DNA of 64,000 nt, from contig NZ_LN898217.1 in NCBI RefSeq assembly GCF_001457815.1, positions 62,001 to 126,000 on the forward strand, read 5' to 3'. The DNA comes from Vitreoscilla massiliensis. GTDB taxonomy: Bacteria; Pseudomonadota; Gammaproteobacteria; Burkholderiales; Neisseriaceae. Positions 35,940-43,123 of this stretch are shown here, piece by piece; positions within the stretch are counted from its first letter, which is position 1, and each line of letters opens with the position of its first letter. Position numbers and translations under genes: made by a program. The notes beneath the pieces are model-generated. The model searched no databases and was not told the DNA's origin. It worked only from the letters and a program-made list of their open reading frames with translations.

Positions 35940-36692
35940 ATGTCTGAAAATTGTGTGGTCATCCAAGCGGCGTTGCCATTGGAATGTGAGTATTTGGTGG
36001 GTTTGCTGGCGAACGTGCGCCAAGAAATTCGTGGTGGTTGGGTGTTTTGGCGTGGTGAGTATGAAGGCGTTGACCTCATCGTCTCGAAAACGCGCATGGG
36101 CTTGAGCAATGCCGCCGCCGCTACCGCCATAGCCATCGAGCGCTACCAACCGCGTGCCATCATCAACCAAGGCACGTCGGGCGGGCACGACCCTGAGTTG
36201 AATGTGTTCGACATTGTGTTGGGGGTGCAAACCGTCAACTGCGGCATGGTGAAAACGCCGTCGGTGGCAGCAGGTGGCGGCAGCAACAGTTTGACATGGG
36301 TAGAGGCGTTTGACATGTTGCCCGACGACGAGTCCGACCCCGAACCGATACGCCAGCGCTATTACCCTGCCGATGCCGAACTGTTGGCGGCGGCGCGGGC
36401 GCTGCGAGCGAATTATACGCATGGCAAAGTGGTGGAAGGCACCATCGCCTCGGCCGATTGTTGGAACAACGAGCTCGACCGCATCGCGTTTTTGCGCCAG
36501 CATTATGGCAGCAGTGTCGAGGAAATGGAGGCGGCATCGGTGGCGCAAATCGCGCAGCAATACGGCGTGCCCATGCTGGCGATACGGGTGGTGTCGAACA
36601 ACATCACCAATGGCGGCGCTTACAATCCTGATACCGGCAAGGCCTGCCAAGACTTTGTGTTGCAAGTGGCCAAGCGTTATTTGCAGGCGTGA
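35940..36692 (+). CDS. MTA/SAH nucleosidase-family protein with Asp-to-Asn change
   Basis: 250 residues. The nucleoside phosphorylase/MTAN fold is clear: AALPLECEYL near 10 (position of the E12-type acid), INQGTSGGHD near 75, VVEGTIASADCW near 165 and VEEMEAASVAQIA near 196 (substrate-binding Glu). Where MTAN enzymes carry the catalytic Asp (R-x-I-S-D), this protein has RVVSNNITN near 217, i.e. Asn. It may be a divergent, re-specialised or weak enzyme. The start is 10 bases after the previous terminator, with AAGGG ahead of the ATG. Confidence 0.78.
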   Translation: MSENCVVIQAALPLECEYLVGLLANVRQEIRGGWVFWRGEYEGVDLIVSKTRMGLSNAAAATAIAIERYQPRAIINQGTSGGHDPELNVFDIVLGVQTVNCGMVKTPSVAAGGGSNSLTWVEAFDMLPDDESDPEPIRQRYYPADAELLAAARALRANYTHGKVVEGTIASADCWNNELDRIAFLRQHYGSSVEEMEAASVAQIAQQYGVPMLAIRVVSNNITNGGAYNPDTGKACQDFVLQVAKRYLQA

Positions 36693-36755
36693 TCGTGTTT
36701 TAAAAAGCGGCCTGTAAACCCCAAACCGTTGCATTTGAAAGCGAAGGAGCGTGGT

Positions 36756-37457
36756 ATGAAAGCTTGCTGTGTGTTATTGGGCATATTGCCGGTGCTTACT
36801 TGGGCCGCACCTGCGATAACAGATTTTGTGCCGCAAGGCTGGACGCTGGAGCAACAGGTTGACGGTGATTTGAATGGCGATGGTCGCGCCGACAAGGTAT
36901 TGGTATTGCAGCAGCAAGACGCGGCCAATTGGCAAGACAATGAGGGCTTGGGTTCGCCGCGTTTGAACCTGAATCCGCGTACGCTGTTGGTGTTGTGGAA
37001 CACGCCGCAAGGCTACAAGGAAGCGGTGCGCAATACCACGTTGTTACCGAGTGCAAACAGTGCCGACACGCCGTGTTTGGCCGATCCATTGGATGATGGC
37101 GGCATCAGCATACGCAAACAGGTGTTGCTGGTTGATTTGCACTATTGGCTCAGTTGTGGCTCATACAGCGTCAACCACATGCGCTATACCTTTCGCCATC
37201 AACAAGGTGCGTGGCCGTTGATCGGCTTGGATGTCGACAGCAGCGCGCGCAACAACGAGGACACTGAGCGCTCGAGTTACAATTTTGCCACCGGCAAGGC
37301 GCTGTATACCGGCGTGAAAACCCAGAACACCGCCAGCGGTGGCAGTAAAGTCGTGCGCAGCAGCAAACCCAGTCGTATCAGCAATCCACGCGTGGATTTG
37401 GGCCAAACCGATGTGGAGGTTCGATTGGGGCGTTGGCTAGAGCAGCACGCCTTGTGA
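36756..37457 (+). CDS. Secreted protein with a calcium-loop-like repeat
   Basis: 233 residues from the ATG at 36756 behind AAGGAG. Signal peptide KACCVLLGILPVLTWA. An EF/dockerin or FG-GAP-like loop DGDLNGDGRADKVLVLQQ lies near residue 38-55. The rest is beta-rich with two cysteines (TPCLAD, LSCGSY). Similar proteins of unknown role occur in Gammaproteobacteria. Probably periplasmic; calcium binding is inferred from the loop only. Confidence 0.65.
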   Translation: MKACCVLLGILPVLTWAAPAITDFVPQGWTLEQQVDGDLNGDGRADKVLVLQQQDAANWQDNEGLGSPRLNLNPRTLLVLWNTPQGYKEAVRNTTLLPSANSADTPCLADPLDDGGISIRKQVLLVDLHYWLSCGSYSVNHMRYTFRHQQGAWPLIGLDVDSSARNNEDTERSSYNFATGKALYTGVKTQNTASGGSKVVRSSKPSRISNPRVDLGQTDVEVRLGRWLEQHAL

Positions 37458-37470
37458 TGGTAGTTCATAC

Positions 37471-37510
37471 AAGCGGCCTGTAAACCCTGTGCGAGGTTTA
37501 CAGGCCGCTT
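37471..37510. terminator. DUS-pair terminator
   Basis: A perfect 16-bp stem (AAGCGGCCTGTAAACC and complement) with an 8-base loop, shared by convergent genes. Confidence 0.85.
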
Positions 37511-37526
37511 ATGTGTTGGGGCAAAC

Positions 37527-37937
37527 TTATTCTGAGGTTTCGGTGGCGTGCAAGAACGGCAAGGCCACCGGTGAAATCACAAAAGTGTCGCCATCGGCAT
37601 CGTTCTTAAAAATAAAGCCGCACAGGCAATAGCCTTGTGGGCTGGGCAACCAAAACACATACGGTTCATGGCGCGGGCTGTCGACGTGGTAGCCGAGTTT
37701 CTCGGCTTCGATCAAGGCCTCAGCATAGTGTTGGTTGAAATGGTCGATGTGGTGCACGGTTTTGTGTTCCACCAGCACTTCCATGGTGGCATCAAAATAC
37801 AGATTCGGTTGTGAGGCGATGTTTTGCGAGTGTATGGTTGAAGCCTTGCCCAGCCAAGTTTGGGTTTCGGTTAGGCTTTGCAATGGTTGAAAATCATCCA
37901 CTGGAAATGGGGCAAAATAACTGTACCAATTGTTCAT
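37527..37937 (-). CDS. Cytoplasmic protein of unknown function
   Basis: 136 residues from the ATG at 37937 behind AAGGGA. Acidic and aromatic-rich, no signal peptide, with a C-terminal half resembling a small alpha/beta domain (EPYVFWLPSPQGYCLCGF). I do not recognise the family. Confidence 0.6.
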   Translation of the reverse strand: MNNWYSYFAPFPVDDFQPLQSLTETQTWLGKASTIHSQNIASQPNLYFDATMEVLVEHKTVHHIDHFNQHYAEALIEAEKLGYHVDSPRHEPYVFWLPSPQGYCLCGFIFKNDADGDTFVISPVALPFLHATETSE

Positions 37938-38115
37938 CTTTTTTCCCTTGTAGCGTTTTTGTTGTGCGGCTATTGTGGTCAGGAAGCAAGGCAGCGTCAA
38001 GTCGTTGCACCGGCTCAAATCGCTGACTGGGCGCGAAAATGCATGCAGGTTTGATGGCCATCAAACTTTTGATTTAATTCTCAAAACTGACATAAATGTG
38101 TCATCAGGAGGTTGT

Positions 38116-38592
38116 ATGCAAGAGCTGCTGGTGCGCTTGGCGCGCATGGATGAGCGGGCAACACTGTTGCAGATACACCAAGCTTCGGTGCAAGGCTTGT
38201 GCACTGGCCAATACACGGCCGAACAAATCGCGCATTGGTTGGATGGGCGCGATGCCACGATGTACACACAAGGCATAGAACAGCAACGGCTGTGGGTGGC
38301 GTGTGCGCCTGAGCTGGTGGGCTTTGTCGAAATCAGTACCAACAGCATAGACAAATTGTTTATTGCACCACCAGCAGCGGGTTTGGGCGTGGGCAAGGTC
38401 TTGCTCACGCATGCATTGGGCACCTTGCAAGCACAAGGCTTGCGCCAAGTGGTTATTGAAGCGACTTTAACCGCGGCGCCGTTTTACCAAAAACACGGTT
38501 TTCGCATCATAGAGACAGCAATTTCGGCGCATGGTGGTGCTGAAGCGCCGTTGCAAGTGGTGAACATGCAATGGGATGCGCCTGTGAATTGA
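38116..38592 (+). CDS. GNAT-family N-acetyltransferase
   Basis: 158 residues from the ATG at 38116 behind a perfect AGGAGG. GNAT motifs: LFIAPPAAGLGVGKVLLTHA near 85 (acetyl-CoA loop) and APFYQKHGFRIIE near 122. A hydrophobic core with WLDGRD near 42 is common in small-molecule or toxin-antitoxin-free GNATs. Substrate unknown. Confidence 0.85.
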   Translation: MQELLVRLARMDERATLLQIHQASVQGLCTGQYTAEQIAHWLDGRDATMYTQGIEQQRLWVACAPELVGFVEISTNSIDKLFIAPPAAGLGVGKVLLTHALGTLQAQGLRQVVIEATLTAAPFYQKHGFRIIETAISAHGGAEAPLQVVNMQWDAPVN

Positions 38593-38766
38593 CATTAATA
38601 TGGGTTGGCGTGGGTGCAATGAATCGTGAGAATGCTTACAGAATCAAGCCGCTATGAATGGCCTAGATAAGCGGCCTGTAAGTGTTTTAATCGGTAATTT
38701 TGATTGACCGATTAGAGCAAATACCGTTATGGTGACATTTCTGAGCTGACGCTTTGGGGTGTGGGC

Positions 38767-39264
38767 ATGAAAAGAATGTGGTTATTATGGCTGTGTGCAT
38801 GGTCTGGGGCTGCTTTGGCCCAAGAGGGTGCGATTGATGCCAGCAATGACAACATCGACACCAGCTATTCTCTGCACAGCGACGACGCGCCTGTCGGCAT
38901 CATCACCACTTACATCAACAAAACCCAACTCGAAACCCCGAATGCCTTGCTCGTTAATCCCGGTACCGAAAGCCAATACAGCTCGTTTGGCATAGGTCCG
39001 AGTGTGAAATTGGGCGATTATGTCACCGCTTATGGCGTTATCGGCGCCGCTGGTGATAGCCGCAGCAGCTACCAAACCGCCATTCCGGTGCAAGCCTTAA
39101 CCTTGGACAACGATTCACGCATGTACGGCGTGGGCATGCAAATTCGCCCGACTCAAGATTGGCAAATCGACATGAAATACCAAAATGCCAATTTGAACAG
39201 CGGTGCCGATTCATCGCGCCAAGTGAACTATTTTAATGTCGGCATAGGCTATAAGTTTTGGTGA
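38767..39264 (+). CDS. Putative outer-membrane beta-barrel protein
   Basis: 165 residues from the ATG at 38767. Signal peptide KRMWLLWLCAWSGAALA. The mature part is Gly/Ser/Tyr/Asn-rich with alternating strands and ends in VGIGYKFW, the terminal aromatic expected of a Bam substrate. Size suits a small barrel (Opa/Ail-like or a porin-like fragment). No close family recognised. Confidence 0.65.
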   Translation: MKRMWLLWLCAWSGAALAQEGAIDASNDNIDTSYSLHSDDAPVGIITTYINKTQLETPNALLVNPGTESQYSSFGIGPSVKLGDYVTAYGVIGAAGDSRSSYQTAIPVQALTLDNDSRMYGVGMQIRPTQDWQIDMKYQNANLNSGADSSRQVNYFNVGIGYKFW

Positions 39265-39295
39265 AGTACATCGCCATCTCTGCGTACAAAACAAG

Positions 39296-39332
39296 CAAAA
39301 GCGGCCTGTAAATGATTTACAGGCCGCTTTTG
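39296..39332. terminator. DUS-pair terminator
   Basis: CAAAAGCGGCCTGTAAA, 3-base loop, exact complement ending in TTTTG; convergent genes on both sides. Confidence 0.88.
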
Positions 39333-39346
39333 TATGGCTAAGCACA

Positions 39347-39577
39347 TTAACGGTGTTTCACCACCACGGCTTTTTTAGCCATGTGTTTTTTGGTCACCGG
39401 TTTTTTGACAATTTTCTTTTTCGCTACTGGTTTTTTCACCACTTTTTTAGGCGCAGGTTTCACCACGTGTTTGGTGACATGTTGGGCTGGATGTGCAGGA
39501 GCGGCGGGTGCAGCCATGCTGACAGTGGTCACGCTGGTGGCGGCAGTGCATAAGATGGCAGCGATGATTTTCTTCAT
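39347..39577 (-). CDS. Small secreted lysine-rich protein
   Basis: 76 residues from the ATG at 39577. Signal peptide KKIIAAILCTAATSVTTVSMA, then about 55 residues dominated by K, V, P, H and A in short repeats (KKVVKKPVAKKKIVKKPV). Very basic and low complexity, resembling histone-H1-like tails but exported. Function unknown; it could coat DNA, LPS or matrix (speculation). Confidence 0.6.
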   Translation of the reverse strand: MKKIIAAILCTAATSVTTVSMAAPAAPAHPAQHVTKHVVKPAPKKVVKKPVAKKKIVKKPVTKKHMAKKAVVVKHR

Positions 39578-39932
39578 AATAAGCTCCTGCAAAGCGGATA
39601 CAGGTTTAAGGATTCAACTGATTTCTTGTCTGGAGCCCATCTTACCGATGCAAACTTAGCACAGCCTGAGGGCAAAGTTAGTTTGGGTTAAGTTTCAGGT
39701 TTGCATCCAAGGCTGTGAATAAGAAAGCCGATGTATTGGAAAATAGCGGTGTACACGCGATGACTGTGCTTGAATGACTTGAATGGAAGCGATGGCATAG
39801 TGGGGCTGACAGCGACCATATGCACTGTGTATAGAAAAAGCCGTGGCGCTAAAGCCACGGCTAATAATTTTTAGTGCTAAGTATTGAATAAGAGGTTCTT
39901 TTTCAAGCGGCGCAGAAAGCGCTAGGATGGCA
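39578..39932. other. Intergenic region between the Lys-rich gene and the sRNA candidate
   Basis: No gene supported; an open 80-codon minus frame (39695-39937) lacks a ribosome site and any motif. It holds a 9-bp hairpin (next entry) and a possible weak promoter for the sRNA: TTTCAA at 39901-39906, 16 bases, TAGGAT at 39923-39928. Confidence 0.5.
39835..39862 (-). terminator. Terminator for minus-strand transcription from mnmE
   Basis: AGCCGTGGC / GCCACGGCT, a 9-bp stem, followed on the minus strand by T5 (complement of A5 at 39835-39839). It could end the mnmE transcript, which lacks a T-tailed hairpin nearer its stop. Confidence 0.6.
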
Positions 39933-40029
39933 GACATTAACTGACGCCATGCGCAAGTTAATGTTCTCCTTCTAGTTCAATTGATGATGTCTTGCGGCGT
40001 TCTGTAGGGTGCAGAACGCCATTTTTTTT
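39933..40029 (+). ncRNA. Candidate trans-acting small RNA
   Basis: About 97 nt with a typical Hfq-sRNA layout. A 5' hairpin ACATTAACT / AGTTAATGT (39934-39942, 39956-39964) is followed by a single-stranded CU-rich stretch TTCTCCTTCT (39964-39973) able to pair with ribosome-binding sites. Then comes a perfect 9-bp terminator stem GGCGTTCTG / CAGAACGCC (39996-40020) with T8 on the + strand only. No + gene lies upstream for that terminator to serve. Promoter boxes are weak. Orphan; targets unknown. Confidence 0.55.
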
Positions 40030-40034
40030 GCGCG

Positions 40035-41387
40035 CTACTTGCCGATGCAAAAACGGCTGAAGATGACGCCGAGCAAATCATCGGCGGTGAATTCGCCGGT
40101 AATCTCGTTCAAACACACTTGTGCCAAACGCAGGTGTTCGGCCAACAAATCAATCGCCTCACCACAGTCGGCAGCATAAGCCAATTCCACTGCAGCGGCC
40201 TGTAAGGCATGCAAATGGCGTGTGCGTGCCAAAAACAAACCTTCGGCCTCGCCTTGCCAACCAACTTGCTTGAGCAAGGCTTGCTTGAGCTGGTGCAAAC
40301 CATCGCCTTTTTTGGCCGACAGCGTCATCACGTCGCTGGCGCGGGCGATGTATTGCTGAGTTTGCAACACGGTGGCGTCGAGCAAATCGCTCTTATTGTG
40401 GATTTCCAAACACGGCAAATGCTCGGGCAGGCCATCGACGATTTCCTGTGTGCGCGCGTTCACGCCTTCGCGTGGGTCGATGAGGATTAAGGCCACATCG
40501 GCTTGTTGTACCGCTTTGTGGCTGCGCTCTATGCCGATTTGCTCGACCACATCATCGGTGTCGCGCAGACCGGCGGTATCGATGATGTGCATCGGCACGC
40601 CATCGACGGTAATCATTTCGCGCACGGTGTCTCGGGTGGTGCCGGCGATGTCGGTAACAATGGCGATGTCGTCACCGGCCAAGGCATTGAGCAAACTGGA
40701 TTTGCCCACATTTGGCGCACCCACCAACACCACTTGCATGCCTTCACGCAAAATCGCGCCTTGCTGCGCTTGCGCCATCACGCCATCGAGTTGTTCGCGT
40801 ATGTGTTGCAACTTGCCTTTGGCATCGGCTGCTTCGAGAAAATCAATGTCTTCTTCTGGAAAGTCCAAAGTCGCTTCCACCAACATGCGCAAGGTGATGA
40901 CATCGTCGACCAAGGCGTGTATGTGATTGGAAAACGCGCCTTTGAGCGAGCGCAGCGCCATGCGCGCCGCCGATTGGCTGGAGGCATCAATCAAGTCAGC
41001 CACGCTCTCGGCTTGGGCCAAATCGAGTTTGTTGTTCAAGAACGCGCGCTTGGTGAATTCACCCGGCTCGGCCATGCGTGCGCCCAACTCCAAGCAGCGG
41101 CTGAGCAACATTTGCATCACCACTGGGCCGCCGTGGCCTTGCAATTCAATCACGTCTTCGCCGGTGAAACTGGCGGGCGCGGCAAAATACAATAACAAGC
41201 CATTGTCTATCGGCGTGCCATCGGCGGCGACAAAGTCGCTGTACAGTGCCAAACGCGGCGTGGCGGTTTTGCCGCCGGTGAGGGTGGCAACCAAGGGCAA
41301 CAGGTTTTGACCCGACAAACGTATCACGCCCACGCCTCCTCGACCGGGAGCGGTGGCAATGGCGGCTATGGTGACGGTTTCAGACAT
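40035..41387 (-). CDS. mnmE: tRNA uridine-34 5-carboxymethylaminomethyl modification GTPase
   Basis: 450 residues, standard length. N-terminal formyl-THF-binding domain (TIAAIATAPGRGGVGVIRLSG), helical domain, inserted G domain with G1 GAPNVGKSSLLN near 222, G2/G3 DIAGTTRDTV and DTAGLRD, G4 NKSD, and the C-terminal CIGK box with the catalytic Cys. With MnmG it modifies wobble uridines of tRNAs. DUS encodes A-L-Q-A-A. Single gene. Confidence 0.97.
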   Translation of the reverse strand: MSETVTIAAIATAPGRGGVGVIRLSGQNLLPLVATLTGGKTATPRLALYSDFVAADGTPIDNGLLLYFAAPASFTGEDVIELQGHGGPVVMQMLLSRCLELGARMAEPGEFTKRAFLNNKLDLAQAESVADLIDASSQSAARMALRSLKGAFSNHIHALVDDVITLRMLVEATLDFPEEDIDFLEAADAKGKLQHIREQLDGVMAQAQQGAILREGMQVVLVGAPNVGKSSLLNALAGDDIAIVTDIAGTTRDTVREMITVDGVPMHIIDTAGLRDTDDVVEQIGIERSHKAVQQADVALILIDPREGVNARTQEIVDGLPEHLPCLEIHNKSDLLDATVLQTQQYIARASDVMTLSAKKGDGLHQLKQALLKQVGWQGEAEGLFLARTRHLHALQAAAVELAYAADCGEAIDLLAEHLRLAQVCLNEITGEFTADDLLGVIFSRFCIGK

Positions 41388-41430
41388 CTTGCATACTCAA
41401 TCAATAAACGAATACAACCATTGTAACGCA

Positions 41431-41462
41431 ACAGGCGGCTTGTAAGTTTACAGGCCGCCTGT
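41431..41462. terminator. Variant DUS pair upstream of mnmE
   Basis: ACAGGCGGCTTGTAA / TTACAGGCCGCCTGT. The left arm has C-to-T in the core (GCGGCTTGTAA), giving a G-T wobble in the stem. It lies between the start of mnmE and the end of the MFS gene on the same strand. Confidence 0.7.
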
Positions 41463-41486
41463 TTCAACACCAATATGGGATTTAAA

Positions 41487-42680
41487 TCAAACCGTTTGCA
41501 AACGCTGACGGCGTTTCAATTGCACAAAACCGCTGAACAAGGCGATGGCCCACAAGCCAAACGCGCTGCAGTAAATGATGACGGCGCGGCTCACACCCAA
41601 ATGGTCGGCCAGCCAACCCAAGACAATGACGGGCATGATGGCACCGAAATAACCCGACACCAAAAACGTCGACACCACGGCGGCGCGGTTGTGGTGGTTG
41701 GTCACTTCTTGCACCTTGCCAAAACCGGCCATCAGCGTCAAACCGTGTGCCATGGCTGTGGCGACCACGCTGCAAGCGAACAAGACCATGGAATGCAACT
41801 GCAAGGTGAGCACCAACATCACATTGGCAATCAAAATCATCGCCGTGGCGGCGGCGTATGCCTGTGCCAAACTCAAGCGGCGCAAACCCAATTGCGTGGC
41901 CGAGGACAAGAACAACACCAAGGCCAACGCGCCACCGCTGACGGCAGGGCCATGCCACGGCAAAAATTCAGCGATGAACGAGCCCGCCAAAGACGCATAC
42001 AGGCTGAACATGGCAAACGCTGCAAACGCGCCACCCGCGGCCAAGTAAAACTGTTTGCGCCCTAAACCTGCCGCCGGCAAGGCCAAGCGTGGTTTGAAGT
42101 CCAACGGTTTTGGGTCACTGGGCGCATGAAACGGAATGCGGCACATTTGGTATAACACCACCGCGGTTAATACAATGACCGGCACATATGGCAACCACAC
42201 CGAGCCGCCGCTGATTTGTGCCACCACGCCGCCGATTAAAGGGCCCATGCCAAAACCGAAGCCATTCAAAGACGCATACCAACGGGCGGTTTGGCCTTCA
42301 TTGGGCAAGGGGCTGGTTTGCAACATGCCCATCATGCCCGAAGTGCTGATGAGGCCAGAGGCGATGCCGATGAGGACGCGGGCACTGGAAAGCATGAAGG
42401 CGTTTTGCGCCAGCGCCGACAAGATGACGCCGAGCAATACCAGCAGCAAACCGGCGCGCAACACCTTGGCAAAACCCAAGCTGTCGCTCAAGCGGCCCAA
42501 AAATAAAATCGATAACAGTGTGCCCGCCATGTAGGCGATGAACATGGTGGTGATGTCGCTGGGCTGCAGTTGCCACAGTTGTTGGTACAGTGGATAAAGC
42601 GGGCTGGCTAAGGCCGTGCCCATGGTGCCGCTGATCAAGGCCGCGCACACCCAATAAAATGGTATCCAGCGTTTTTGCAT
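41487..42680 (-). CDS. MFS transporter
   Basis: 397 residues, about 12 helices. The motif-A-like loop FLGRLSDSLGFAKVLRAG near 62 and SARVLIGIASGLISTSGMMG near 98 place it in the major facilitator superfamily; RMCRIPFH in the central loop. Drug- or metabolite-efflux type by overall look; no substrate can be given. The ATG at 42680 is preceded by a 440-base gap. Confidence 0.85.
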   Translation of the reverse strand: MQKRWIPFYWVCAALISGTMGTALASPLYPLYQQLWQLQPSDITTMFIAYMAGTLLSILFLGRLSDSLGFAKVLRAGLLLVLLGVILSALAQNAFMLSSARVLIGIASGLISTSGMMGMLQTSPLPNEGQTARWYASLNGFGFGMGPLIGGVVAQISGGSVWLPYVPVIVLTAVVLYQMCRIPFHAPSDPKPLDFKPRLALPAAGLGRKQFYLAAGGAFAAFAMFSLYASLAGSFIAEFLPWHGPAVSGGALALVLFLSSATQLGLRRLSLAQAYAAATAMILIANVMLVLTLQLHSMVLFACSVVATAMAHGLTLMAGFGKVQEVTNHHNRAAVVSTFLVSGYFGAIMPVIVLGWLADHLGVSRAVIIYCSAFGLWAIALFSGFVQLKRRQRLQTV

Positions 42681-43123
42681 GATGCGTTCTAAACTTTTTG
42701 AAAATAAGAATGATGGTACGACAATGTTACAGGCCGAGTATTGATGTTAGTAGCAGTTGTGCACTGCGTCAATTTTGCGCGGCCATAGCAGTTATGCAGG
42801 TAAATCAGATAAAGAGGCTGGCAAAATTTGTGCTGCATCAAATGACAAGTCATTTGGCATGTTTTGACCCCAATTGTTTGCGCTAACTCAAAATACACTT
42901 GGGTGTGAGGCAGTACATTGCATCTCGTGATGACAGCAAGTGACCACCTTGATGGTTGGGCATAAAAGTGTAGGTGGGGAAATTTTTTATGCGCAAGTCT
43001 CAATTTGGCACACGACCTGTTTCACTGATGTGTGTATGAACTTTCTTCATGATGATGTGACTTAAAAACCCGACACGAGTGTCGGGTTCTTTTTTTGTGT
43101 TTGCTGCAAAGTTTACAGGCCGC
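42681..43123. other. Intergenic region between ABC exporter and MFS genes
   Basis: 443 bases without a convincing gene. Contains a decayed DUS (GTTACAGGCCGA) near 42727, a bidirectional terminator at 43064-43096 and a DUS near 43112 overlapping the ABC stop. The rest shows no recognisable RNA. Confidence 0.55.
43064..43096. terminator. Bidirectional terminator after the ABC exporter gene
   Basis: AACCCGACAC / GTGTCGGGTT, a 10-bp stem; T-run TCTTTTTTT on the + side and TTTTT on the minus side. The minus direction fits the ABC gene that stops at 43124. Confidence 0.8.

Noticed and set aside
39695..39937. 80-codon minus-strand gene between the Lys-rich gene and mnmE
   Set aside because: No ribosome site in frame, crosses a strong terminator hairpin, and no recognisable sequence; overlaps the sRNA candidate's promoter side.
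42721..43096. Second sRNA ending in the T7 terminator at 43064-43096
   Set aside because: The hairpin is T-rich on both strands and sits right after the ABC exporter stop, so it is explained as that gene's terminator. No promoter or structured 5' part was convincing.
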